From a virus, in the IMG/VR virus record IMGVR_UViG_3300048037_000822, positions 1-23,839 of that record: a stretch of 23,839 bases of DNA; one strand, given 5' to 3'. Position numbers and translations under genes: made by a program. The notes beneath the pieces were generated by a model, which worked only from the letters and a program-made list of their open reading frames with translations, had not been told where the DNA came from and searched no databases. Shown one piece after another: positions 1 through 6,308 of this stretch. How positions within the stretch are numbered: position 1 is the stretch's first letter; every line of letters starts with the position of its first letter.

Positions 1-43
1 TACTTTGTAAACAAAAGTAAATCAGTGGAAAACTTTACTATCT
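1..43. other. Window edge, short leader with imperfect inverted repeat
   Basis: These bases precede the first small open frame. Bases 1-6 (TACTTT) and 14-19 (AAAGTA) form a short inverted repeat. TACTTTG at 1-7 recurs at 6236-6242, upstream of another gene, so it could be a variant of the Bacteroidota -7 element (TAnnTTTG). The upstream part is cut off by the window edge, so neither a promoter nor an operator can be asserted. Confidence 0.2.
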
Positions 44-139
44 ATGGCGAAATTTAATAGAGGACGTCACAGAGATCAACAAATAGCAGATGCCATCTTC
101 GTGTTTGCTGTTATATTAATATTAATTTTAATAAACTAG
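44..139 (+). CDS. 31-residue single-span membrane microprotein
   Basis: A complete ATG-TAG frame encodes 31 residues. The first 13 are polar and basic (MAKFNRGRHRDQQ). The rest is an almost unbroken hydrophobic helix (AIFVFAVILILILIN), long enough for one membrane span. The positive-inside rule predicts the N-terminus in the cytoplasm. It ends 4 nt before the SSB-like gene, so it fits the same transcript. The function is unknown: a holin-like, superinfection-exclusion or membrane-anchoring role is possible, but none is shown. The frame is short. The clean basic-then-hydrophobic layout and tight spacing argue that it is real. Confidence 0.5.
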   Translation: MAKFNRGRHRDQQIADAIFVFAVILILILIN

Positions 140-143
140 ACAT

Positions 144-476
144 ATGTCAACATTAATAAATGCGTCGATTAAAGGCTCAGAGCTAAAAAACATCGACAAA
201 ACTAAGGTGATCGTAGGTAAAAAAGATACCTATATTCCAATAACTATTTCAATCAATGATCAATCAAGGTTTGGAAAGAACGTCTCTATATCTGTGCAAC
301 AAAGCCCAGAAGAAAGAGAAAAGAAAGAGAAGAAGCACTTCATAGGTGAGGGTTCTGTTATCTGGACTGACGGAAATATAGTTAAAGGCCAAAAGGATCA
401 GCCCGCAACAAATAGCGAGCCGTTTAAAACAGTAGAGAAAAAATCTGCTGAACAATTAGACGATCTACCATTTTAA
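144..476 (+). CDS. SSB-like protein with acidic C-terminal tip
   Basis: This 110-residue protein starts at ATG with an A/T-rich upstream region. The last ten residues, SAEQLDDLPF, match the acidic-hydrophobic tail of bacterial and phage single-stranded DNA-binding proteins (consensus DDDIPF), which recruits replication partners. The first roughly 75 residues are predicted beta-rich and could form an OB-like fold; residues 55-65 are a lysine/glutamate-rich stretch (EEREKKEKK). The following residues, about 80-100, are low-complexity and linker-like, as in SSBs. The position beside DnaA-like, organizer-like and primase-helicase genes supports a role coating ssDNA at the phage fork. The OB-fold itself is not obvious by eye, so the call rests on the tail and the context. 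Confidence 0.65.
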   Translation: MSTLINASIKGSELKNIDKTKVIVGKKDTYIPITISINDQSRFGKNVSISVQQSPEEREKKEKKHFIGEGSVIWTDGNIVKGQKDQPATNSEPFKTVEKKSAEQLDDLPF

Positions 477-481
477 CAACG

Positions 482-501
482 CCCCGCTTCGGCGGGGTTT
501 T
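482..501 (+). terminator. Intrinsic terminator with UUCG tetraloop
   Basis: CCCCGC (482-487), TTCG (488-491) and GCGGGG (492-497) form a perfect 6-bp GC stem closed by a stable UUCG loop, followed at once by TTTT. It is a rare GC-rich spot in AT-rich DNA. It starts 6 nt after the SSB-like gene and ends 12 nt before the next gene. It probably separates high-level SSB expression from the downstream replication genes, by full or partial termination. Confidence 0.88.
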
Positions 502-512
502 AAAATTTAATT

Positions 513-1073
513 ATGACGAATAAAGAAAACTATTACACGTTAGATGTGATATCAAACAAAATCGCTGACTTTGAAAAAGTACCAACAAGTTTTCTATTTA
601 GAGACACAAGGAAACATGATGTGACGAACCTAAGAAAGATCTTTCATTATTTCGCAAGTAAGTACACAAGCCTATCGCTTGCTAAGATTGGTAACTATTC
701 AAAAAAATGGGGTAGAAAAACTGGTCACAATCATGCAACTGTACTGTATGGCGTAAACAAAATCATTGACTGGTGTCAATACGATTCTGACTTAAGAAAT
801 AAAATTAACTTACTTGACGATGAAATAAAAGTAATCGTTGACTACAACACTCAAATACACACACAGCTGAACAGCTCAAAAAAAAGTATAGTAAAAAAAT
901 TATACTCTGAGAACGATGTAAACTTTGTCCAAAAATTTGAGGACTTTACAAACCTTATCTATTCAGGAAAAAAACAACACCTGCTTGACGTTGCACACGC
1001 TTCTGCCAACGGAGCAAAATCACAACAAGAGAAATATGAAAGGATTTATAAAGCTACACCGAAGAATACTTAA
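513..1073 (+). CDS. DnaA domain IV-like DNA-binding protein
   Basis: This 186-residue protein contains, at about residues 10-86, the layout of the C-terminal DNA-binding domain of the bacterial initiator DnaA: an early helix, then LAKIGNYSKKWGRKTGHN and HATVLYGVNKI at residues 56-83. The second part corresponds to the DnaA signature helix (usually DHTTVLHAVKKI) that reads the DnaA box. No AAA+ ATPase (Walker motifs) is present. The remaining 100 residues are helical and lysine-rich, without a family I recognise. It probably binds specific sites at a phage or host origin. It follows the terminator at 482-501 and overlaps the next gene by 38 nt. I chose ATG 513, preceded by AATTT-rich sequence. 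Confidence 0.72.
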   Translation: MTNKENYYTLDVISNKIADFEKVPTSFLFRDTRKHDVTNLRKIFHYFASKYTSLSLAKIGNYSKKWGRKTGHNHATVLYGVNKIIDWCQYDSDLRNKINLLDDEIKVIVDYNTQIHTQLNSSKKSIVKKLYSENDVNFVQKFEDFTNLIYSGKKQHLLDVAHASANGAKSQQEKYERIYKATPKNT

Positions 1074-1743
1074 TTGGGAATGGTACACTGACTCAAACGT
1101 CAAAAGCGTATTTATACATGTACTGCTCAATGCGTGTTACGACGACTGTAGATTCATGGGTAAAAAAGTAAATAGAGGAGAGTACATGACAAGTCTCTCA
1201 AGACTATCGTCAGATCTGAGCATACCTGTACGTCAGCTGAGAACATCTTTGACAAGATTAAAGCAGACAGGTGAAATCGACATGCAAACGACAAACAAGT
1301 ACACAAAGATAACCATCTGTAACTACGATAGTTACCAGGTTGAAGAAAGAGCAAAGAAACCAAAAGCGACAAGCAAAAGACAAACAGTAAAGGTTATTAA
1401 TGTTGTACAAGATTATGTACAAAAGTGCCTTCATGATCCAAGTTGGACAGAGGTTGTGTGCATGCAAAACAACATTAGTAAAACTCAGTTAAGTAAAATG
1501 CTTGATGTGTTTAACAATCACCTTTTGATGACAGACGAGAAAAAACAAAACATACGTGACTTTAAGTCACACTTTGTAAACTGGCTTAAGTATAACAAGG
1601 GATCTGTAAAGAACGACGAGGGCCCATACAAGTGGAAATGGAAAGGACAGCTAGAGAAAAGTGGCACTTACGACATGCTTGTAAAAGACAAAGAAGTGTT
1701 TGACAAACCAGGATTTGAATTTAAAGTAATACAGAATGGATAA
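1036..1743 (+). CDS. Replisome organizer-like winged-helix replication protein
   Basis: This 235-residue protein starts at ATG 1036. The N-terminal 100 residues (beginning MKGFIKLHRRILNWEWYTD) match the winged-helix domain of phage replisome organizer/DnaD-type initiation proteins: RGEYMTSLSRLSSDL, then a recognition-helix segment around RQLRTSLTRLKQTGEI, then a wing ending ITICNYDSYQ. Residues 110-125 are a basic linker. Residues about 140-195 (SWTEVV through HFVNWLKYN) resemble the C-terminal domain common in Bacteroidota phage and prophage replication proteins. It probably bridges origin DNA and the helicase encoded next. The frame is open upstream to 925, but that part overlaps the DnaA-like gene and has a different character, so 1036 is preferred. 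The 3' end overlaps the primase-helicase start by 8 nt. Confidence 0.8.
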   Translation: MKGFIKLHRRILNWEWYTDSNVKSVFIHVLLNACYDDCRFMGKKVNRGEYMTSLSRLSSDLSIPVRQLRTSLTRLKQTGEIDMQTTNKYTKITICNYDSYQVEERAKKPKATSKRQTVKVINVVQDYVQKCLHDPSWTEVVCMQNNISKTQLSKMLDVFNNHLLMTDEKKQNIRDFKSHFVNWLKYNKGSVKNDEGPYKWKWKGQLEKSGTYDMLVKDKEVFDKPGFEFKVIQNG

Positions 1744-3496
1744 CGATTTCGTTATAAAAGAGTATAACGTATATAAACTTGACACAAAAAGCAAACAATC
1801 GATATGCCCAAAGTGTTCTCACGAAAGAAAAAAGAAGAGCCAAAAGTGCTTAATGCTTGATTGGGACAGAGGACTAGGGACTTGTCAGCACTGTGGTGTC
1901 GTTCTTCAACTCCACACCTACGAAAGAAAATCAGAATCTAATTATGTGACGCCAGAACCAATACAAGAGATTACAATTAAAGATAATGTTGTTGGTTGGT
2001 TTGAGGATAGAGGCATAAGTAAAAGGACATTGCAAGATCTGCAGGTCACTAATGGAAAGGAGTACATGCCACAAGTAGGCAAAGAAGTGAACACAATTAT
2101 GTTTGGTTACTATCTTCGTGGCACGCTTGTAAATATAAAATACCGAGACTCAAAAAAGAACTTTAAACTTTACAAGGGCGCACAGAAAATATTTTACAAC
2201 ATAGATTCAATTGCAGGAAGTGAATCTTGTGTCATTGTTGAAGGAGAGGTAGATGCGATGTCATTCCACGAAGTAGGAATTAAGCATGTTGTAAGCGTAC
2301 CAAATGGATTTACTGCAACAGGACAAGTAAACATGGACTATTTAGAGGATCTGTATTCATACTTTGAGGACAAGACAAAAATATATCTGTGCGTTGACAA
2401 CGATGAAGCTGGAGAAAACGGAAAAAAAGAGTTGATCCGTAGGTTTGGCAGTGATAAAGTATGGCTGTGTGATTTGAAAGACACGAAAGACGCTAACGAA
2501 TATCTTATCAAATACGGTAAAGATTCTCTTCGTAAAGTGATTGAAGATGCGACGCCGTGTCCAATAGAGAATGTGTTGAGAGTAGAAGACATGGCCAACG
2601 ACCTTGACGACTTCTACAAAAACGGCATAAAAAATGGATACAAAATTGGTCTAGAAGGTTTTGACGACATATTTTCTACATACACAAAACAATTTATTGT
2701 AGTAACAGGGTTTCCTTCAAGCGGTAAATCCGACTTTGTTGATCAAATGACTATCGGATACAATATGATGTATGGGTGGAAGACAGCTTATGCCTCTACC
2801 GAAAACTACCCTCAGTACTTGCACGTCGACAAGCTAGTAAGAAAGCTATACGGAAGAACACCCGAGTATGCGGACACACAAAAAGACGATTGGAAATCCT
2901 GTGTTGATCATGTGAACAAAAACTTTTACTTCATAGATTTTGAAGAGGGTTACGATATCGATAAGGTGTTGCACAAAGCAGAAGAACTTGTCAAGCGTGC
3001 TGGCATCAGGTGCTTAGTGATAGACCCATACAATAAAATACGTGACAAGAAAAACCTTTCTCTTTCTATTACAGACTACACAAACATATATCTCAACAAA
3101 GTAGATAACTTCTGCAAAAAGAATGACGTAATATGCATGTTAGTTGCGCACCCAACAAAACCGCAGAACGACAAGGGTAAACTTTTGGAGCCAACCTTCT
3201 ACGATGTCAAAGGTGGAGGTGAATTTTATGATATGAGCCCCCATGGACTACTTGTACACAGAGACTACGACAATGCCACCGTGAAAATAAAAGTATTAAA
3301 AGTAAAGTTCGGCAACCTTGGTGAAAACCAAGCGCACGCAGACTACTGTTGGAATGTAAACAATGGCAGATATACCTCACTTAAACACGGCGCCCCTAAG
3401 TGGGACAACAAGAACTGGATAACGTCTGACAAAAATCCTTTTGATATCAGCAAGACGTTAGACATAGAATTTGAAAATGTAAAACAAGTATTATGA
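1736..3496 (+). CDS. Bifunctional primase-helicase (T7 gp4 type)
   Basis: This 586-residue protein would unwind the phage fork and lay down RNA primers. Visible parts: a zinc-binding domain with C24, C27, C50 and C53; a TOPRIM fold with E169 in VEGEVD and D221/D223 in CVDNDEAG; a RecA-like DnaB-family helicase with Walker A G325-S332 (GFPSSGKS, catalytic K331) and Walker B CLVIDPYN with D430; and a later conserved segment LVAHPTKP. Domain order and length agree with T7 gp4, so primase and hexameric helicase activities are both expected. It overlaps the upstream replisome-organizer gene by 8 nt and the downstream 3D-domain gene by an ATGA junction, consistent with co-translation. All key motifs are intact. 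Confidence 0.95.
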   Translation: MDNDFVIKEYNVYKLDTKSKQSICPKCSHERKKKSQKCLMLDWDRGLGTCQHCGVVLQLHTYERKSESNYVTPEPIQEITIKDNVVGWFEDRGISKRTLQDLQVTNGKEYMPQVGKEVNTIMFGYYLRGTLVNIKYRDSKKNFKLYKGAQKIFYNIDSIAGSESCVIVEGEVDAMSFHEVGIKHVVSVPNGFTATGQVNMDYLEDLYSYFEDKTKIYLCVDNDEAGENGKKELIRRFGSDKVWLCDLKDTKDANEYLIKYGKDSLRKVIEDATPCPIENVLRVEDMANDLDDFYKNGIKNGYKIGLEGFDDIFSTYTKQFIVVTGFPSSGKSDFVDQMTIGYNMMYGWKTAYASTENYPQYLHVDKLVRKLYGRTPEYADTQKDDWKSCVDHVNKNFYFIDFEEGYDIDKVLHKAEELVKRAGIRCLVIDPYNKIRDKKNLSLSITDYTNIYLNKVDNFCKKNDVICMLVAHPTKPQNDKGKLLEPTFYDVKGGGEFYDMSPHGLLVHRDYDNATVKIKVLKVKFGNLGENQAHADYCWNVNNGRYTSLKHGAPKWDNKNWITSDKNPFDISKTLDIEFENVKQVL

Positions 3497-3831
3497 TGGG
3501 TAAACTATTTTTCACAATCATTGTTACAGCGACGATTTACCACGCTGATCCAAAACAAACCAATGCAGACTATTTGACAACTGCATCTTTGAAAAAAATA
3601 AATCCTCAGTGTCCTGGAGATCATAGGTGGGTAGCTGTGTCTAGAGATTTAGAGGAATATGGATTTGTTTTTGGTAAAACAATATACGTAGAAGGAGCAG
3701 GAGATATGGATGGGCTTTGGACTATAGAGGACAGAATGAACAAACGCTGGACAAAAAGAATTGACTTTCTTGTAGACTATGAAGTAAAGGGAGGTAAATG
3801 GGGTAATGTAAAGATATATCTAATTGAATAA
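3493..3831 (+). CDS. 3D-domain (double-psi beta-barrel) protein
   Basis: This 112-residue protein fits the 3D (Asp-Asp-Asp) domain family related to MltA/RlpA barrels. It has an N-terminal strand TATIYHADPKQTNADY (residues 12-27), then RWVAVSRDL (45-53), FGKTIYVEGAGDMDGLWTIED (60-80) and KRIDFLV (88-94). Candidate acidic residues are D52, D80 and D91. In this family the domain is linked to peptidoglycan binding or cleavage, so a lysis or envelope role is plausible. The hydrophobic start (LFFTIIVTATIY) looks more like the first barrel strand than a signal peptide. It begins at the ATGA overlap with the primase-helicase. Its place inside a replication operon is unusual for a lysis gene. Confidence 0.75.
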   Translation: MMGKLFFTIIVTATIYHADPKQTNADYLTTASLKKINPQCPGDHRWVAVSRDLEEYGFVFGKTIYVEGAGDMDGLWTIEDRMNKRWTKRIDFLVDYEVKGGKWGNVKIYLIE

Positions 3832-4045
3832 AGAAGTAGACTACGTGTATCTATGTATACACAATGACATAAAAGTTTATCCTGTCGTTCATGACATGGA
3901 TCACTTTGCTGTGGAGGTAGATTATGCTGGTAGAAAAAAAAGAGGAGTAGAGATATTTAAATGGCGTACAGAACAAAAACTATTAAAAAATAAGATACTA
4001 GAAATCTATAATATACTTGGAAAAAATATAACAAATAGGGAATAA
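3824..4045 (+). CDS. Small hypothetical protein, TTG start
   Basis: This 73-residue frame starts most naturally at TTG 3824, overlapping the end of the 3D-domain gene by 8 nt. The next ATG is only at residue 25. I do not recognise a family. The N-terminal half is beta-like (VDYVYLCIHNDIKVYPVV) and the C-terminal half is a lysine-rich amphipathic helix (EQKLLKNKILEIYNIL). It is the last gene before the 70-nt regulatory-looking gap at 4046-4115, so it may end the first plus-strand operon. Confidence 0.6.
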   Translation: MNKEVDYVYLCIHNDIKVYPVVHDMDHFAVEVDYAGRKKRGVEIFKWRTEQKLLKNKILEIYNILGKNITNRE

Positions 4046-4062
4046 AAATTAAAAAAAATCCT

Positions 4063-4092
4063 AAAATGTTGTTTTATTTAAAAAAATGTTGT
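4063..4092 (+). repeat. 10-bp direct repeat spaced by 20 bp
   Basis: AAAATGTTGT occurs at 4063-4072 and again at 4083-4092. The 20-bp period is close to two helical turns, so a dimeric regulator could contact both copies on one DNA face. The repeat overlaps the promoter candidate and directly precedes the palindrome at 4094-4118. The copies are AT-rich and short, so chance is not excluded. Confidence 0.4.
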
Positions 4093-4099
4093 ACATTTC
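4069..4099 (+). promoter_or_regulatory. Candidate Bacteroidota-type promoter upstream of the MazG-like gene
   Basis: TTG at 4069-4071 and TACATTTC at 4092-4099 are separated by 20 nt. The Bacteroidota primary sigma factor recognises about TTG at -33 and TAnnTTTG at -7 with roughly 19-21 nt between, so this matches all but the final G. It lies in one of only two sizeable plus-strand gaps. A start point near 4102-4106 would leave a leader of only about 10-14 nt before ATG 4116. Confidence 0.45.
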
Positions 4100-4118
4100 C
4101 TAAAAATTATAGGAAATG
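4094..4118. promoter_or_regulatory. Palindromic operator or start-codon hairpin
   Basis: CATTTCCTA (4094-4102) and TAGGAAATG (4110-4118) are perfect 9-bp inverted arms around the 7-nt loop AAAATTA. The last three bases are the start codon of the MazG-like gene, and AGGAA just before it is the only Shine-Dalgarno-like string in the area. The palindrome also overlaps the -7 element, so as DNA it could be an operator. In a read-through transcript it would fold into a hairpin hiding the start codon. Confidence 0.6.
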
Positions 4119-4511
4119 CCTACCGGTAAACCGAACGATGATCCAAAAATAGAGATGGTTAAGGTCTTTAACAAGACATTTGGTGTACCAACATCAAAAA
4201 ACCCTACACTTCTATCAGAGGATGATTATTCACTAAAATATGACTTGATGAAGGAGGAGTTGAGTGAGTATCTCAACGCCTGTCGTAGTAACGATCTAGT
4301 TGAGGTATGTGATGCCGTTGTAGATATGATGTACATTCTCAACGGCATTATTGTTTCACATGGGTTGCATGACATTTTTACTGATCTGTTTTCAGAGGTA
4401 CACAATTCCAATATGAGTAAGCTAGAAAACGGAAAGGTGTTGAGAAGGCATGATGGTAAAGTCATGAAGGGTTCGGAGTACTTCAGACCTAACTTAAAAC
4501 AATACTTATAG
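4116..4511 (+). CDS. MazG-like nucleoside triphosphate pyrophosphohydrolase
   Basis: This 131-residue all-alpha protein resembles the MazG/HisE superfamily, which hydrolyses nucleoside triphosphates to monophosphates and pyrophosphate. The metal-binding pattern is visible: E47, E48 and E51 in MKEELSEYLNA, then D66 and D70 in VCDAVVDMMYI, followed by NGIIVSHG. The C-terminal part (NSNMSKLENGKVLRRHDGKV) resembles the tail of phage members. Phage MazG-like enzymes are thought to adjust nucleotide or alarmone pools during infection. Its ATG lies inside the palindrome 4094-4118, behind its own promoter candidate, suggesting separate control from upstream genes. The next gene starts 2 nt after its stop. 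Confidence 0.8.
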   Translation: MPTGKPNDDPKIEMVKVFNKTFGVPTSKNPTLLSEDDYSLKYDLMKEELSEYLNACRSNDLVEVCDAVVDMMYILNGIIVSHGLHDIFTDLFSEVHNSNMSKLENGKVLRRHDGKVMKGSEYFRPNLKQYL

Positions 4512-4513
4512 AC

Positions 4514-4744
4514 ATGGAAGACGTAACAAGACACATAAACAAGGTGCTGGGTTATAAAACCTGGAGTGACAAGCGTAAGATAGATTCTTTACTGGAGTAC
4601 GATTGTAATATGTACACGAGACTCGGTACAGATTCGACCAGAACGCAAAAAGAAGAAACCAAAAAAAAGTCCAGGGCAATTTACAGAGCGATCAAAGAAA
4701 TTGATTATGATCAAGGTAAAGATTATCTATGGCAGATGGATTAA
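4514..4744 (+). CDS. Small charged hypothetical protein
   Basis: This 76-residue protein, MEDVTRHINKVLGYKTWSDK onward, is highly charged and predicted helical, with a lysine-rich central stretch (TQKEETKKKSRAIYRAIKEID). I recognise no domain. It sits between the MazG-like gene and a 56-residue gene with 2-nt and 0-nt gaps, so it is probably co-translated. Confidence 0.65.
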   Translation: MEDVTRHINKVLGYKTWSDKRKIDSLLEYDCNMYTRLGTDSTRTQKEETKKKSRAIYRAIKEIDYDQGKDYLWQMD

Positions 4745-4915
4745 ATGACACTAGAAACACGTCACAAATACTTAACCAATGTATTTGACAGGCTTCATGA
4801 CAAACTTGATGATGCCTTCGAAACTATTTATGATGGAGATTTTGAGGACTGCAAAAACACAGTTAACTCACTAATTTACGATTTGAAACAACTCAAAAAA
4901 ACAATGGAATCATGA
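4745..4915 (+). CDS. 56-residue helical hypothetical protein
   Basis: An ATG directly follows the TAA of the previous gene and the frame ends in TGA, overlapping the start of the metallophosphoesterase gene (ATGA). The product is acidic and helical, with two amphipathic helices: MTLETRHKYLTNVFDRLHD (residues 1-19) and CKNTVNSLIYDLKQLKKTM (36-54). There is no known family. The perfect packing between two genes supports that it is translated. Confidence 0.6.
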   Translation: MTLETRHKYLTNVFDRLHDKLDDAFETIYDGDFEDCKNTVNSLIYDLKQLKKTMES

Positions 4916-6009
4916 ATAAACGTTGCAGAATTACACCCGACGAAGCAACAGCTTTAAGCATTAATCAAAAGCCAACAGAAAAAGGCAGAAACACCTTTAG
5001 AGTGTGGCTTGATGGTGGCCAACAACTAGAGTTAAGTAAAATGAGGCATAGCGGTGTTTACGATTACTGTAAGCAAAGGGGTATAGACTTTTCCTCAATA
5101 AAAGAGTATTGGGATAAAACTAAAGAGTACTCTGTAAAAGTTCGACCGGATGTTATATCATATAATGACATCTCTGAACAGATTATGGAGGAGATGGACA
5201 AACACTCTCCAAGTTACAAGAAAATAAAAAGGGTTGCGTCTAAAAACCCCCACCTTCTGGTTGTTGATCCAGCTGATGTGCATATAGGTAAACTTGCAAG
5301 TTCATTTGAAACAGGTGAGGAATATAATTCTCAAATAGCTGTACAAAGAGTTCGCGAAGGTATAGAGGGGATACTAACAAAGTCATCTGGATTTCGTGTG
5401 GATAAAATATTGCTTATTATAGGTAATGACATTCTTCATATAGACACCCCAAAAAGACAAACAACGTCAGGAACTCCGCAAGACACAGATGGAATGTGGT
5501 ACGAAAACTTTTTGATTGCAAAAAAACTATATGTAGAAGTGATCGAAAAGCTAATTAATTTTGCAGATGTCCATGTAACGTTTAACCCCTCAAACCATGA
5601 CTATACAAACGGTTTCTTTTTAGCTGACGTTATTAAATCTTGGTTTCGAAAGTCAAAGAATGTAACATTCGACACAAGTATTGCTCACAGAAAGTATTTT
5701 CAGTATGGACAAAACTTAATAGGCACAACGCATGGCGATGGAGCAAAGGTTAACGACTTGCCTCTGCTTATGGCCGTTGAAGCAAAGGATGAATGGGGTA
5801 GCTCTAAACACAGATATGTATACACACATCACGTGCATCATAAGAATGCAAAAGATTATGCAGGTGTAACAGTAGAGAGTTTGAGAAGCCCATCATCTGC
5901 AGATTCCTGGCACCACCGGAAGGGTTATCAGCATAACCCAAAGGCTGTAGAGGGATTTATTCATCATCCCGAACTAGGTCAAGTCGCACGTTTAACACAT
6001 ATATTTTAA
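4912..6009 (+). CDS. Calcineurin-like metallophosphoesterase
   Basis: This 365-residue protein carries the full metallophosphoesterase motif series: D122-V-H124, G171-N172-D173, N228-H229-D230, H274-G275-D276 (THGD) and H306-H-V-H-H (residues 306-310). These residues bind a two-metal centre that cleaves phosphoester bonds. The fold includes phosphatases, 2'3'-cyclic phosphodiesterases and the Mre11/SbcD nucleases. In phage replication regions a DNA nuclease or phosphatase role is most likely, but the substrate cannot be read from the sequence. The N-terminal 110 residues are a separate domain, helical and basic, that could bind nucleic acid. It starts at an ATGA overlap; the stop lies 1 nt before the next gene. 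Confidence 0.88.
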   Translation: MNKRCRITPDEATALSINQKPTEKGRNTFRVWLDGGQQLELSKMRHSGVYDYCKQRGIDFSSIKEYWDKTKEYSVKVRPDVISYNDISEQIMEEMDKHSPSYKKIKRVASKNPHLLVVDPADVHIGKLASSFETGEEYNSQIAVQRVREGIEGILTKSSGFRVDKILLIIGNDILHIDTPKRQTTSGTPQDTDGMWYENFLIAKKLYVEVIEKLINFADVHVTFNPSNHDYTNGFFLADVIKSWFRKSKNVTFDTSIAHRKYFQYGQNLIGTTHGDGAKVNDLPLLMAVEAKDEWGSSKHRYVYTHHVHHKNAKDYAGVTVESLRSPSSADSWHHRKGYQHNPKAVEGFIHHPELGQVARLTHIF

Positions 6010-6010
6010 T

Positions 6011-6187
6011 ATGAATAAAAAATGGGATATGGTGTCGTTTGCCTTCCGTTGGCCGCACCAAGGTATAATTATTGGATATGAGATCTGGGAGGCCTCTGAA
6101 GAGGTTAACTATCACGCTTTCAGACTACACCTTATGTTGATAACTATATCATACGAATTTGGAGATGGTGATTCTCCTTATGCATAG
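6011..6187 (+). CDS. 58-residue hypothetical protein
   Basis: The frame runs from ATG 6011 (1 nt after the previous stop) to TAG 6187. The product, starting MNKKWDMVSFAFRWPHQG, has a central segment IIIGYEIWEASEEVNYHAFR and a C-terminal part LHLMLITISYEFGDGD. It looks like a small mixed alpha/beta fold rather than a membrane protein. No family is recognised. Its spacing suggests it ends the second plus-strand operon, before the 121-nt gap at 6188-6308. Confidence 0.6.
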   Translation: MNKKWDMVSFAFRWPHQGIIIGYEIWEASEEVNYHAFRLHLMLITISYEFGDGDSPYA

Positions 6188-6193
6188 TTTTTT

Positions 6194-6242
6194 TAAATTT
6201 GAATACCAAAGATGCTTTGTCACAACATTCTTTGTTACTTTG
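6194..6242 (+). promoter_or_regulatory. Weak candidate -7 elements and small inverted repeat
   Basis: TAAATTTG at 6194-6201 fits TAnnTTTG but has no TTG at the right upstream distance. TTTG at 6216-6219 followed by TACTTTG at 6236-6242 is a second, poorer match with a 16-nt spacer. CAAAG (207-211 of the 6000s) and CTTTG (215-219) form a short inverted repeat there. Some promoter is expected in this gap, but the choice is uncertain. Confidence 0.25.
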
Positions 6243-6255
6243 TTTTCATGTTAGG

Positions 6256-6294
6256 AAAGCCCTCCGTTATGGTTAAAATATCAGAGGGTTTTTT
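6256..6294 (+). terminator. Terminator or attenuator before the 6309 gene
   Basis: AAAGCCCTC at 6256-6264 pairs with GAGGGTTTT at 6284-6292 (one G-T pair), closing a 19-nt loop, with the T run (289-294) on the 3' side. The GC core is only 5 bp and the loop is large, so it is weaker than the terminator at 482-501. It lies 15 nt before ATG 6309. It could end the upstream operon or act as an attenuator for the gene behind it. Confidence 0.55.
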
Positions 6295-6308
6295 CGTTAA
6301 ATTTGCTT

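Noticed and set aside
264-455. Antisense frame over the SSB-like gene
   Set aside because: It is a complement of the lysine-rich coding region, giving Phe/Leu-rich sequence; no independent support.
925-1035. Upstream in-frame extension of the replisome-organizer gene (start at 925)
   Set aside because: The 37 extra residues lie wholly inside the DnaA-like gene in another frame and have a different character; the family start MKGFIKLH fits ATG 1036.
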